DNA from: an uncultured Bacteroidales bacterium
Lineage (GTDB): Bacteria > Bacteroidota > Bacteroidia > Bacteroidales > UBA932
DNA: 45,453 nt
Assembly (NCBI GenBank): GCA_945948555.1
Contig: CAMFBM010000020.1
Location: forward strand, 1-45,453
Direction: 5' to 3'
The translations under genes and the position numbers were made by a program. The notes beneath the pieces are model-generated. The model searched no databases. It saw only the letters and a program-made list of their open reading frames with translations, and was not told the DNA's origin. Below, in pieces: positions 1 to 6,995 of the stretch (position 1 is the stretch's first letter; every line of letters begins with the position of its first letter).

Positions 1-90
1 GTTTGTCCTCAGGGAGGTACCTTTTCGAGGACGGGAAGGCTTTCACCCCGTGTTTGTCCTCAGGGAGGTACCTTTTCGAGGACGGGAAGG
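1..90. repeat. Two tandem copies of a 39-bp hairpin-forming repeat
   Basis: Identical 39-bp units lie at 1-39 and 52-90, separated by 12 bp (period 51 bp). Each unit contains the inverted arms GTCCTC (5-10) and GAGGAC (27-32) around a loop with the palindrome AGGTACCT, so each copy can fold into a stem-loop. The array touches the window edge and may be longer. It lies downstream of the lptB stop codon. An open reading frame runs through it on the + strand, but it reads antisense through lptB and is probably not a gene. Confidence 0.85.
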
Positions 91-92
91 AG

Positions 93-119
93 ATTCCCGA
101 TCGTGTCAGGAATGACGAA
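93..119. repeat. REP-like palindrome (ATTCCCGA...TCAGGAATGACG)
   Basis: A short imperfect inverted repeat has arms ATTCCCGA and TCAGGAAT (one mismatch) followed by GACGAAC. It has the general form CGTCATTCC-n-GGGAAT seen again inside hemW (39947-39970, 40019-40046) and, degraded, in the IdeS-like gene (5871-5891). It may act as a transcription stop for lptB, or may simply be a dispersed repeat copy. Confidence 0.5.
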
Positions 120-158
120 CAATCAGGAGGGCCTGTAAGTGGGGAAAAATGCAGAATT

Positions 159-911
159 CTACCTGGCAATCTTCTCGAAGGCGTCGGAGCGCTTGAGCAC
201 GAAGTTCGAGCCGAGGTATTTGGTGCGGACCTCATCATCGGCGGCAAGGGCTTCCGGGGTACCGCTCTGGAGAATGTTGCCCTCGTAGAGGAGGTAGGCA
301 CGGTCGATGATGGCAAGGGTCTCACCTACATTGTGGTCAGTGATGATGACCCCGATGTTCTTGTACTTGAGCTTGGCGATGATGTGCTGAATGTCTTCCA
401 CGGCAATCGGGTCAACGCCGGCGAAAGGTTCGTCAAGAAGGATGAATTTCGGGTCGATTGCCAGCGCGCGGGCGATTTCGCAGCGGCGGCGTTCTCCTCC
501 GGAAAGCTGGATGCCCAGACTCTTGCGGACTTTGTGGAGGTTGAACTCACTGATGAGCGACTCCAGCCTCTCCTTTCGTTCAGCCTTGGTGTAGTCCGAC
601 ATCTCCATCACTGACATGATGTTGTCCTCAACTGACATCTTGCGGAAAACCGAGGCTTCCTGGGCAAGGTAACCGACTCCCTTCTGGGCACGCTTGTACA
701 TCGGAAGGGAGGTTATGTCCTCATCGTCAAGGAAGATTTTTCCGGCATTGGGAACTATCAGCCCGGTAATCATATAGAAACTCGTGGTCTTTCCGGCACC
801 GTTGGGACCGAGGAATCCGACGATTTCGCCCTGTTCAACTTCCATTGAAACGCCTTTCACGACGGTTCTCGGACCGTATTTCTTTACAAGGTTTTCGCAG
901 CGGAGTTTCAT
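159..911 (-). CDS. lptB: LPS export ABC transporter ATP-binding protein LptB
   Basis: The 250-aa protein is the ATPase of the Lpt machine, which powers extraction of lipopolysaccharide from the inner membrane for transport to the outer membrane. It shows a Walker A motif GPNGAGKTT near residue 36, the ABC signature LSGGERRR near 137, Walker B FILLDEPF near 155, and the switch histidine in TDHNVGE near 192. The SxxSGGE-type signature, the DPIAVEDIQ stretch after Walker B and the length fit LptB rather than a generic ABC protein. The ATG at 911 gives a full-length N-terminus. It lies 52 bp downstream of dnaX on the same strand and could be co-transcribed. Membrane partners LptF/G are not in the window. 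Confidence 0.93.
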   Translation of the reverse strand: MKLRCENLVKKYGPRTVVKGVSMEVEQGEIVGFLGPNGAGKTTSFYMITGLIVPNAGKIFLDDEDITSLPMYKRAQKGVGYLAQEASVFRKMSVEDNIMSVMEMSDYTKAERKERLESLISEFNLHKVRKSLGIQLSGGERRRCEIARALAIDPKFILLDEPFAGVDPIAVEDIQHIIAKLKYKNIGVIITDHNVGETLAIIDRAYLLYEGNILQSGTPEALAADDEVRTKYLGSNFVLKRSDAFEKIAR

Positions 912-963
912 CTTGGTTTTTCGCTTATTAGTGAATTATGATATATGAAAATATTCAACCGTG

Positions 964-2778
964 TCATTTGACATCGAGACCGAAATCCGTGACAAGACTC
1001 TTGACTTCAGTGTTTTTCTCCATCAAATCCTTAGCCTTTTCGCTCGGCATATATGCCACCTGAGGTTTCTCCTCCTCAGGTATGACATCTACACGGAGCC
1101 TGACCGTGGAGGAGGTAAGTCTCTGGAAATTACCCTCCAGCTCGTGCAGGCATTTGTCCTGAATCCAATTCATCTGAGCCTGATTGAAGACGATGAAGGT
1201 GACCACGGTCACTCCGTCTTCTTCGGTCAGGGAAAGACGGGCTGATGCCAAGGTGTTGGCAAGACGCGGTTTTGAGGCATAGAGCGATGAGAGTTCCTGC
1301 CATTTCTCCTTCACTTCCTGTTCGGAAAGATTCTTTTCGGAGATTTGAACGGGAGCCTCCACCTCGACCTTGTCCTTGTCTTCCGTCAGGGATTTTACTG
1401 ACAACACATCCGCATGGGCCGCCCTGGTGCGGCGGGTGCGGCCGGCCTCGGGGGACGGGGTCTGCGGGATTGGTTCAGCAGCCGGTTGAACCTGGGCAGC
1501 AGAAGGCTGAACCGGAGTTGCAGGCTGAGTCGGAGCAGCAGGTTGAGTCGGAGCAGCAGGTTGAGTCGGAGCAGCAGGTTGAACCGGAGTTGCAGGCTGG
1601 ACCGGAGTTGCAGGCTGGACCGGAGCAGCAGAAGGCTGAGCCGGGGCAGCGGGCTGGGTCGGGGCTTCAGGCTGAGCCGGAGCAGCGGAAAGCAAACTGA
1701 GACGCATAAGGGCAAACTCGATGTGCAATCGAGGATTGATGCTGGCCTTGTACCCGCTCTCGCACAGGGAAGTAATCCCGAGGGCATCATAGAGGAACTT
1801 CACAGAGCATCTTGCAGCCTGTTCCCTGTACCTCTCCTTCAATGATGCAGGCAGTTCCAGAAGGGCATCCAGACCGGCACTCCTGCTGACAAGCAAATCC
1901 CTGAAATGGGAACTGAGGGCGGCAATGAAATGCAGGGCGTTGAAACCCTTCGAAAGGACTTCATCAAATATCAGGAAAGCCCTGGAGTAATCACCGGCAA
2001 GAAAAGCATCGGTTAGATTGAATGAATATTCATAATCAAGAACATTCAGATTCTTCAGCACATCCTTGTAATCCACCGTGGTTCCGCAGAAAGCTACCGT
2101 CTGGTCGAAGATTGTGAGGGCATCCCTCATCGCACCATCCGCCTTGGAGGCGATTACGTGAAGAGACTCGTCATCAATCGTAACATTCTCCTTCCCGGCT
2201 ATGTCCCTTAGCTGCCGGACAATGTCCTCGACGGAAATCCTGTTGAAATCGTAGGTCTGGCACCTTGAAAGGATTGTCGGAAGAATCTTGTGCTTTTCTG
2301 TTGTGGCAAGAATGAAGATGGCATAGGCGGGTGGTTCCTCCAAAGTTTTCAGGAAGGCATTGAAGGCCTGCTGGGAGAGCATATGTACCTCGTCGATGAT
2401 GTACACACTGTATTTACCGACCTGGGGAGGGATGCGGACCTGGTCCATCAATGCCTTGATGTCCTCCACACCGTTGTTGGAGGCGGCATCCAGTTCGTGG
2501 ATACAGTAGGAACGACCCTCAGAGAAGGATTTGCAGGACTCGCACTCGCCGCACGGCTCCATGTCAGCCGACGGATTGGAACAGTTGATTGCCTTTGCGA
2601 AAATCCTCGCGGTGGTCGTCTTGCCGACTCCCCTTGGTCCGCAGAACAGGTAGGCGTGGGCCAGCTGTCCCCTGACTATGGAATTCCTGAGGGTTCTGGC
2701 AATGGTATCCTGCCCCACGAGAGACTCGAAGGTGTCAGGTCTGTACTTTCTTGCTGATACGATATATTGTGTTGTCAT
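964..2778 (-). CDS. dnaX: DNA polymerase III subunit gamma/tau
   Basis: This is the clamp-loader ATPase of the replicative polymerase. It has the AAA+ core with Walker A GPRGVGKTT (about residue 47), a four-cysteine zinc module (CSNPSADMEPCGECESC, about 67-84), Walker B with DEVHML (about 130) and the sensor region LATTEKHKILPTILSRCQ. Residues about 364-440 form a Pro/Ala/Gln linker of short repeats such as TQPAAP and VQPATP. A tau-like C-terminal domain follows. I chose the ATG at 2778, giving 604 aa and an N-terminus MTTQYIVSARKYRP that matches the family. A TTG nine bases upstream is in frame but unlikely. TAACTTTG boxes lie just upstream. Confidence 0.95.
   Translation of the reverse strand: MTTQYIVSARKYRPDTFESLVGQDTIARTLRNSIVRGQLAHAYLFCGPRGVGKTTTARIFAKAINCSNPSADMEPCGECESCKSFSEGRSYCIHELDAASNNGVEDIKALMDQVRIPPQVGKYSVYIIDEVHMLSQQAFNAFLKTLEEPPAYAIFILATTEKHKILPTILSRCQTYDFNRISVEDIVRQLRDIAGKENVTIDDESLHVIASKADGAMRDALTIFDQTVAFCGTTVDYKDVLKNLNVLDYEYSFNLTDAFLAGDYSRAFLIFDEVLSKGFNALHFIAALSSHFRDLLVSRSAGLDALLELPASLKERYREQAARCSVKFLYDALGITSLCESGYKASINPRLHIEFALMRLSLLSAAPAQPEAPTQPAAPAQPSAAPVQPATPVQPATPVQPAAPTQPAAPTQPAAPTQPATPVQPSAAQVQPAAEPIPQTPSPEAGRTRRTRAAHADVLSVKSLTEDKDKVEVEAPVQISEKNLSEQEVKEKWQELSSLYASKPRLANTLASARLSLTEEDGVTVVTFIVFNQAQMNWIQDKCLHELEGNFQRLTSSTVRLRVDVIPEEEKPQVAYMPSEKAKDLMEKNTEVKSLVTDFGLDVK
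1480..1690 (-). repeat. Tandem repeats coding the Pro/Ala/Gln linker of DnaX
   Basis: Short near-identical units, read on the + strand as variants of GGAGCAGCAGGTTGAGTC, repeat about ten times here. They encode PTQPAA/PVQPAT hexapeptides between the AAA+ region and the C-terminal domain of DnaX. The array stays in frame, so copy-number change would only alter linker length. Confidence 0.85.
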
Positions 2779-2784
2779 AGGAGA

Positions 2785-2811
2785 CAAAGTTACGCATAAG
2801 ATACAAAGTTA
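2785..2811 (-). promoter_or_regulatory. Two TAACTTTG -7-type boxes upstream of dnaX
   Basis: Read on the minus strand, TAACTTTG occurs at 2792-2785 and again at 2811-2804, both matching the Bacteroidota -7 consensus TAnnTTTG. The proximal copy is only 6 bases from the dnaX ATG, so a transcript from it would have almost no leader. The distal copy leaves a short leader. No convincing -33 TTTG was found. Confidence 0.45.
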
Positions 2812-2824
2812 AGCATAATCTTTG

Positions 2825-2832
2825 TAACTTTG
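2825..2832 (+). promoter_or_regulatory. TAACTTTG -7 box for the gene at 2871
   Basis: TAACTTTG matches the Bacteroidota -7 consensus TAnnTTTG. It lies 38 bases before the ATG at 2871, in the 92-bp divergent spacer with dnaX. A clear -33 element was not identified. Confidence 0.45.
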
Positions 2833-2870
2833 CCGGGATTTTTCAATATTTCGATATAAGGAGCATCCAG

Positions 2871-3719
2871 ATGAAGAAGATTTCAGCCATTGCGGCCTTT
2901 ATGCTTGCGTTGCCGATCGTCATGTCGGCACAAGCCCAGATAACGACAAAGAAAATGAAACTTGAGGACTTCGGAGCGAAGACCACCAAGATTGTGCTGT
3001 CAGGCAATACGTTCCTTGACACCTCCCTGGAGGAGGCCGTGAAGAATGTGTGGGAGATTTCCCCGTTCGAATTCTGCACACTTGAGGAATTCACTCAATT
3101 GAAAGGCAAGGATGACTATTATTTTCTGATGACCGTCCTTGGCAAATTCAGGAAGGAGGCTGAGCCGGGACTGACAATGCTTTCCCTTGTCAAGGGAGGC
3201 AAGGGGGCCGAAAAGGGCATTGACAAGATGCTGGAGGTGGTTACCGTGCCGCTCTGTTCGGCCGATTTTCCTTCCGGGAGGGAGATAGTCTTTCTGCCGG
3301 CCCTGCTCGACATTATCCAGGAGCACGTTCTGGCTTCGATGGACAAGGACTACAATGCCTACGGAGGGTTGTCCAGCTCGGCAAGGAACATCGACAAGGC
3401 AGCATCCGCCATCAAGGTGTTCTCAGAAAACGATCTGACGGATGATGCGGCGCAAATCGTCAGAAAATACGAAGCGGAAACCGGCAGGGTCAGGCTCGTG
3501 ACTGAAGACGAGGCAGACGGGATTATGGAGGAAGCCATGGAGGACTGCCTTGTGAGTTACGTGGTCGCACCGACGGAGCCGATGGCCGGGTCATTCTGCT
3601 ACAAGATGCTGATTGACAACAGGACACACAAACTGTATTACTACAGAAGGCACAGAATTTCGAATACCCTCGCCCCCGGATTCCTGAAGGAAGATATCCT
3701 CAGGATACTCCAGAAATAA
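2871..3719 (+). CDS. Secreted protein of unknown function
   Basis: The 282-aa protein has a clear type I signal peptide (MKKISAIAAFMLALPIVMSAQA, likely cut before QITTKK), so it should be periplasmic or exported. I recognise no catalytic motif. The rest is mixed alpha/beta with an N-terminal segment KIVLSGNTFLDTSLEEAVKN and a C-terminal YKMLIDNRTHKLYYYRRHR. A good ribosome-binding stretch (AAGGAG) precedes the ATG. It is divergent from dnaX and followed after 40 bp by an M16 peptidase on the same strand, so it may share that transcript. I cannot assign a function. Confidence 0.75.
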   Translation: MKKISAIAAFMLALPIVMSAQAQITTKKMKLEDFGAKTTKIVLSGNTFLDTSLEEAVKNVWEISPFEFCTLEEFTQLKGKDDYYFLMTVLGKFRKEAEPGLTMLSLVKGGKGAEKGIDKMLEVVTVPLCSADFPSGREIVFLPALLDIIQEHVLASMDKDYNAYGGLSSSARNIDKAASAIKVFSENDLTDDAAQIVRKYEAETGRVRLVTEDEADGIMEEAMEDCLVSYVVAPTEPMAGSFCYKMLIDNRTHKLYYYRRHRISNTLAPGFLKEDILRILQK

Positions 3720-3759
3720 CCTTCTGAAGCGCGGGACAGAGAGAAGGAGACACTGACAG

Positions 3760-5031
3760 ATGACAACTGGAAGAACAGAAAGCGGTTTGCAATATGCCGT
3801 CAGGAAAAGCGGAACTTCCGTCGGATATTGCGCTTTGGGAATCAAATGCGGGACAAGGGACGAGGCTCCGTCGTGGAGCAGCGGGATAGCCCATTTCACC
3901 GAGCACACCATATTCAAGGGTACTGAGAGGAAAAGTGCCGGAACAATCAACAGCTACCTTGACGCATTGGGCGGAGAATTGAATGCCTACACGACCAAGG
4001 AGGAGATTGTCCTGCACGCGACAGTTCTCAGGGAGGACCTCTCCAAGGCGGCATCGCTGCTGTTCGAACTGGCCGTCTGTCCGACATTCCCGGAGGGCGA
4101 AATCGCTGTGGAGAGAGGTGTGGTGATTGATGAGATTCATTCCTACAAGGATGCCCCGTCCGAGGAAATCTACGACCGCTTTGAGGAAATGCTTTTCGAA
4201 GGGAGTCCGCTTTCAAGACCGATTCTCGGGACAGCCGCTTCGGTCAGGAAAATCTCTAGGGACGAACTGCTGCAATTCGTCAGGGAGAAGTTTATCCCCT
4301 CGAAAATGGTCTTCACAGTGGTGAGCCCGGAAGAAGAGCGGAAGGTGGAGAGAATGATTAAATCGCTCAACGCCAAATTCTTCCCTCAAAAGGGGCAGAA
4401 AGATGCCGCAGAGAGGGAAAAGGACTCAGCAGATGGACAGCAGACAGTTTCACAGGGCATTCCGACATTCAAAGCCTCGCAGTTTGACATCAGCGTAAAC
4501 AAAAGGAATCACCAGGCAAACTGCATTGTCGGCGGGACAGCACCCTCACTCTACCGCAAGCAGGAGAGGATTGCCACGATTCTTCTGTGCAACATCCTCG
4601 GAGGGCCCGCCACAAATTCCATCCTCAACTCCGTTCTGAGGGAAAAGAACGGCTGGGTCTATGCCGCCGAATGCACCTACACCCAGTATGCCGATTCGGG
4701 AATAGTTGCAATCTACATCGGCTGCGACCGCAGCAATATGGAGAAATGTCTCAAGGCCGTTGACCGGGAACTGGCAAAACTGCGAGATACCCTGATGTCC
4801 GACAGAAGGCTCAAGGCGGCGAAGAAACAGTTGCTCGGCCAGCTGGCCGTCAGCAGCGACAACGGCGAGACCCAGTGTCTGTCAATGTGCAAGGGGCTTC
4901 TGTCCTACGGCAGGGTGGCGTCGGACCAGGAGAGCAGGGAGCTAGTGATGGAAGTTACGGCAGAACAACTGAGGGAGGCGGCCCGGGACATTTTTGCACC
5001 TGAGAAAATATGCAGGATGGTCTGGCTTTGA
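3760..5031 (+). CDS. M16 family zinc peptidase (processing-protease type)
   Basis: The 423-aa single-unit M16 peptidase resembles the bacterial relatives of the mitochondrial processing peptidase. The inverted zinc motif HxxEH is present as HFTEH (H45, E48, H49). The distal Glu ligand is probably E125 in ERGVVIDEIHS, about 76 residues after H49, as expected for the family. A stretch with K and E-rich residues (about 208-230, KGQKDAAEREKDSADGQQ) links the two halves. There is no signal peptide, so a cytoplasmic location is likely. RBS AAGGAG precedes the ATG. The O-methyltransferase gene follows after 37 bp. Confidence 0.9.
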   Translation: MTTGRTESGLQYAVRKSGTSVGYCALGIKCGTRDEAPSWSSGIAHFTEHTIFKGTERKSAGTINSYLDALGGELNAYTTKEEIVLHATVLREDLSKAASLLFELAVCPTFPEGEIAVERGVVIDEIHSYKDAPSEEIYDRFEEMLFEGSPLSRPILGTAASVRKISRDELLQFVREKFIPSKMVFTVVSPEEERKVERMIKSLNAKFFPQKGQKDAAEREKDSADGQQTVSQGIPTFKASQFDISVNKRNHQANCIVGGTAPSLYRKQERIATILLCNILGGPATNSILNSVLREKNGWVYAAECTYTQYADSGIVAIYIGCDRSNMEKCLKAVDRELAKLRDTLMSDRRLKAAKKQLLGQLAVSSDNGETQCLSMCKGLLSYGRVASDQESRELVMEVTAEQLREAARDIFAPEKICRMVWL

Positions 5032-5068
5032 TGGAAGAGAGGATTGAAATGATGTAAGAAATATTGAT

Positions 5069-5710
5069 ATGGAAGAAGAAATATATAAATATATAAAGGA
5101 ACATTCCTCCTTTCCCCACGAAGCACTCAGATGGGTAGAGAAGCAGACTCACATCAGAACCAACCACGCGAGAATGCTCTCCGGAACCGTCCAGGGCGAG
5201 TTTATGCGGTTGCTGGTGCAGGTCAGCGGCGCATCACGGATTCTTGAACTGGGAACATTCACGGGCTATTCGGCAATCTGTCTTGCCTCGGCCCTCGGGG
5301 AGGACGGCCATCTTGACACCCTCGAGGTGAATGACGAGCTGGAGGATTTGATCACCGAAGGTTTCGAGAAGGCAGGTTTGACCGACAGAATCACCCTTCA
5401 CATCGGTGACTGCAAGGAGACCATCAGGAGGTTCTCTCAGGAGGGGAAGGAATATGACCTTGTGTATATGGATGCAAACAAAAGGGAATATTGCGAATAT
5501 TACGACCTGGTCTTCAACCTGGTGCGCCCGGGCGGTCTCATCCTCGCAGACAATGTCCTCTGGGACGGGAAGGTCTGCCAGAACCCGCTTCCGCAGGACA
5601 AGCAGACCATATCCATTGCCCGTTTCAACGACATCGTCAAAGAAGATCCCCGCGTGGAGAATGTCATCCTTCCGCTTCGCGACGGCCTTTCAATCATCCG
5701 CAGAATCTGA
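5069..5710 (+). CDS. SAM-dependent O-methyltransferase (COG4122 type)
   Basis: The 213-aa class I methyltransferase belongs to the catechol-O-methyltransferase-like group. The SAM-binding glycine motif is ILELGTFTGYSAICLA (about residues 53-68). An acidic residue follows in LDTLEVNDE, then the metal/catalytic region YDLVYMDANKREY (about 131-143) and LILADNVLWDG (about 159-169), which match the family pattern D-x-x-K and NVLW. The length is normal. It follows the M16 gene closely on the same strand. The methyl acceptor cannot be told from sequence. Confidence 0.9.
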   Translation: MEEEIYKYIKEHSSFPHEALRWVEKQTHIRTNHARMLSGTVQGEFMRLLVQVSGASRILELGTFTGYSAICLASALGEDGHLDTLEVNDELEDLITEGFEKAGLTDRITLHIGDCKETIRRFSQEGKEYDLVYMDANKREYCEYYDLVFNLVRPGGLILADNVLWDGKVCQNPLPQDKQTISIARFNDIVKEDPRVENVILPLRDGLSIIRRI

Positions 5711-5794
5711 CTTTTGAAAACCTGGTGAATCAACGCACAACAGAGCAGTCAATGTAGCAATAGGTCCGGAAGACCTTTTCAAGAAATAAAAATT

Positions 5795-6955
5795 ATGAAA
5801 ATACGGAAATACACCTTTATTATTTGTCTGATTGTCATTCTGATTACGGGAGGACAGGGATGCACACGACCTTCCCTGCCCGGGAATGACGTTGCACAGC
5901 AACAGACTCCTGTTCCTGACGGTGACAGCGACAAAGAAGAGCCGGAGCCTGCACCCGAACCGGAGCCAAATCCAGAACCTGAACCGGAACCCGAACCAGA
6001 ACCTGAACCAAATCCGGAACCGGAACCAAATCCAGAACCGGAACCAGAACCAAATCCGGAACCTGAGCCGAATCCGGAACCGGAACCAAATCCAGAACCC
6101 GAACCAGAACCAAATCCGGAACCGGAACCGAACCGGGACTATCCTAACATTGTTTTCATTAAAGGTGTCCCGGGACCGAAGAAAGGTGATTTGGAGAACT
6201 CGGCAAATGACCAGTATCTCTGGTACGAGACCGCTGAAACAAAATGGTTTGACATCAAAAAGAGGGGCGGGGACAGCGAATTCTGCTGGGTGGCGACTGC
6301 CTCGGGGATGCTGCACCACTGGTACCGGATGAACGAGGGAAGGATTCAGGAATATCTCAAAACGACCACAAAGGAGATTTCCCTGTACGACCATTCGTAT
6401 ATCTACGATTATGATATGAATTCCGTCCAGAACGGGAATCAGAGCATCACAAGCGACCCCAAAAGCGGAATATTCAGTGTTTTCAAGAGCAGAATCCGCA
6501 ATTCCGCAGGGGCCATCCGCAATGCTCTGAACTGGTATATGTTTGACAAGGACCTGCCGGGAGTCAAAGCCCTTGCACTGTTCGACAAGATGTTCAACGG
6601 CAATAATGACATCATTCTCTCAACGCAGGTTCCTGACAAGGAATCTTTCGAAAAAATGATTACCGAAGCGGCCAGGGCCGGAGATTCGATAGGCATAGAA
6701 TATTCATACACAAACAAATCCGGACAGCACGCCGTCAATGTCTGGGGATACACGAAGAACTCCGACGGCAGCATCAGGGAAATCTGGATAACGGATTCGA
6801 ACACAGGCCCCGCCGGGGGGAACATTCCTATGCACAATTACGGCGTCATCTACAAAAACGGGCAGGTGCAGTTGTCCAACCTTTCATCCAGCCGCTATCC
6901 CGATGAGGCAGGAATATTCGCCAGGGTCATCGAACTTGTGGTTCTCGGCAATTAA
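5795..6955 (+). CDS. Stalked lipoprotein with IdeS/Mac-like (C66) cysteine protease domain
   Basis: The 386-aa protein starts with a hydrophobic signal ending in GGQGC (C23), a plausible but not ideal lipobox. Residues about 48-113 form a [11 protein letters not shown] stalk. The rest resembles the streptococcal IgG protease IdeS. WFDIKK ... [14 protein letters not shown] places Cys164 like the catalytic Cys94 of IdeS, with K156 like its oxyanion Lys84. GQHAVNVWG places His312 and WITDSN places Asp334. The His-Asp spacing is 22 residues, the same as H262-D284 in IdeS. KSGIF and a YSYTN segment also match. I infer a surface-anchored papain-fold protease, possibly acting on immunoglobulins, but the substrate is unproven. 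It is convergent with the M64 gene. IdeS D286 corresponds to N336 here. Confidence 0.82.
   Translation: MKIRKYTFIICLIVILITGGQGCTRPSLPGNDVAQQQTPVPDGDSDKEEPEPAPEPEPNPEPEPEPEPEPEPNPEPEPNPEPEPEPNPEPEPNPEPEPNPEPEPEPNPEPEPNRDYPNIVFIKGVPGPKKGDLENSANDQYLWYETAETKWFDIKKRGGDSEFCWVATASGMLHHWYRMNEGRIQEYLKTTTKEISLYDHSYIYDYDMNSVQNGNQSITSDPKSGIFSVFKSRIRNSAGAIRNALNWYMFDKDLPGVKALALFDKMFNGNNDIILSTQVPDKESFEKMITEAARAGDSIGIEYSYTNKSGQHAVNVWGYTKNSDGSIREIWITDSNTGPAGGNIPMHNYGVIYKNGQVQLSNLSSSRYPDEAGIFARVIELVVLGN
5871..5891. repeat. REP-like remnant inside the lipoprotein N-terminus
   Basis: TTCCC and GGGAA arms form a short palindrome followed by TGACG, giving the peptide LPGND just after the lipobox cysteine. On the reverse strand it begins CGTCATTCCCGG, close to the hemW copy CGTCATCCCCGG at 40019. 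It could be a captured dispersed repeat or chance. Confidence 0.3.
5938..6132 (+). repeat. Pro-Glu/Asn-Pro repeat tract coding the lipoprotein stalk
   Basis: About 195 bp of short repeats (units such as CCAGAACCGGAA and CCAAATCCGGAA) encode EPEPNPEP. The tract is in frame and rich in Pro and Glu, typical of an extended spacer that lifts a domain from the cell surface. Confidence 0.9.
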
Positions 6956-6995
6956 GACCACCTCCCGGGGGTCAGTGGGAGCCCCGGAGGCGGTC
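6956..6995. terminator. Shared bidirectional terminator hairpin between convergent genes
   Basis: The arms GACCACCTCCCGGGG (6956-6970) and CCCCGGAGGCGGTC (6982-6995) pair almost completely (one mismatch, one bulge) around an 11-base loop. The hairpin begins one base after the IdeS-like stop codon and contains the last codons and the TGA of the M64 gene. No long T-run follows on either side, so it is a strong stem but not a classical intrinsic terminator. Confidence 0.7.

Noticed and set aside
3..614. A 203-aa open frame on the + strand with SSGRYLFEDGK repeats
   Set aside because: It runs antisense through the 3' half of lptB, and its repeated part is the tandem DNA repeat at 1-90. It has no RBS and no family resemblance.
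1245..1845. Repetitive Gln/Glu- and Arg/Ser-rich frames opposite dnaX
   Set aside because: They are shadows of the Pro/Ala/Gln linker repeats in other frames.
5690..6394. Phe/Arg-rich 234-codon frame on the minus strand
   Set aside because: It is the antisense reading of the PEPEPNP stalk repeat.
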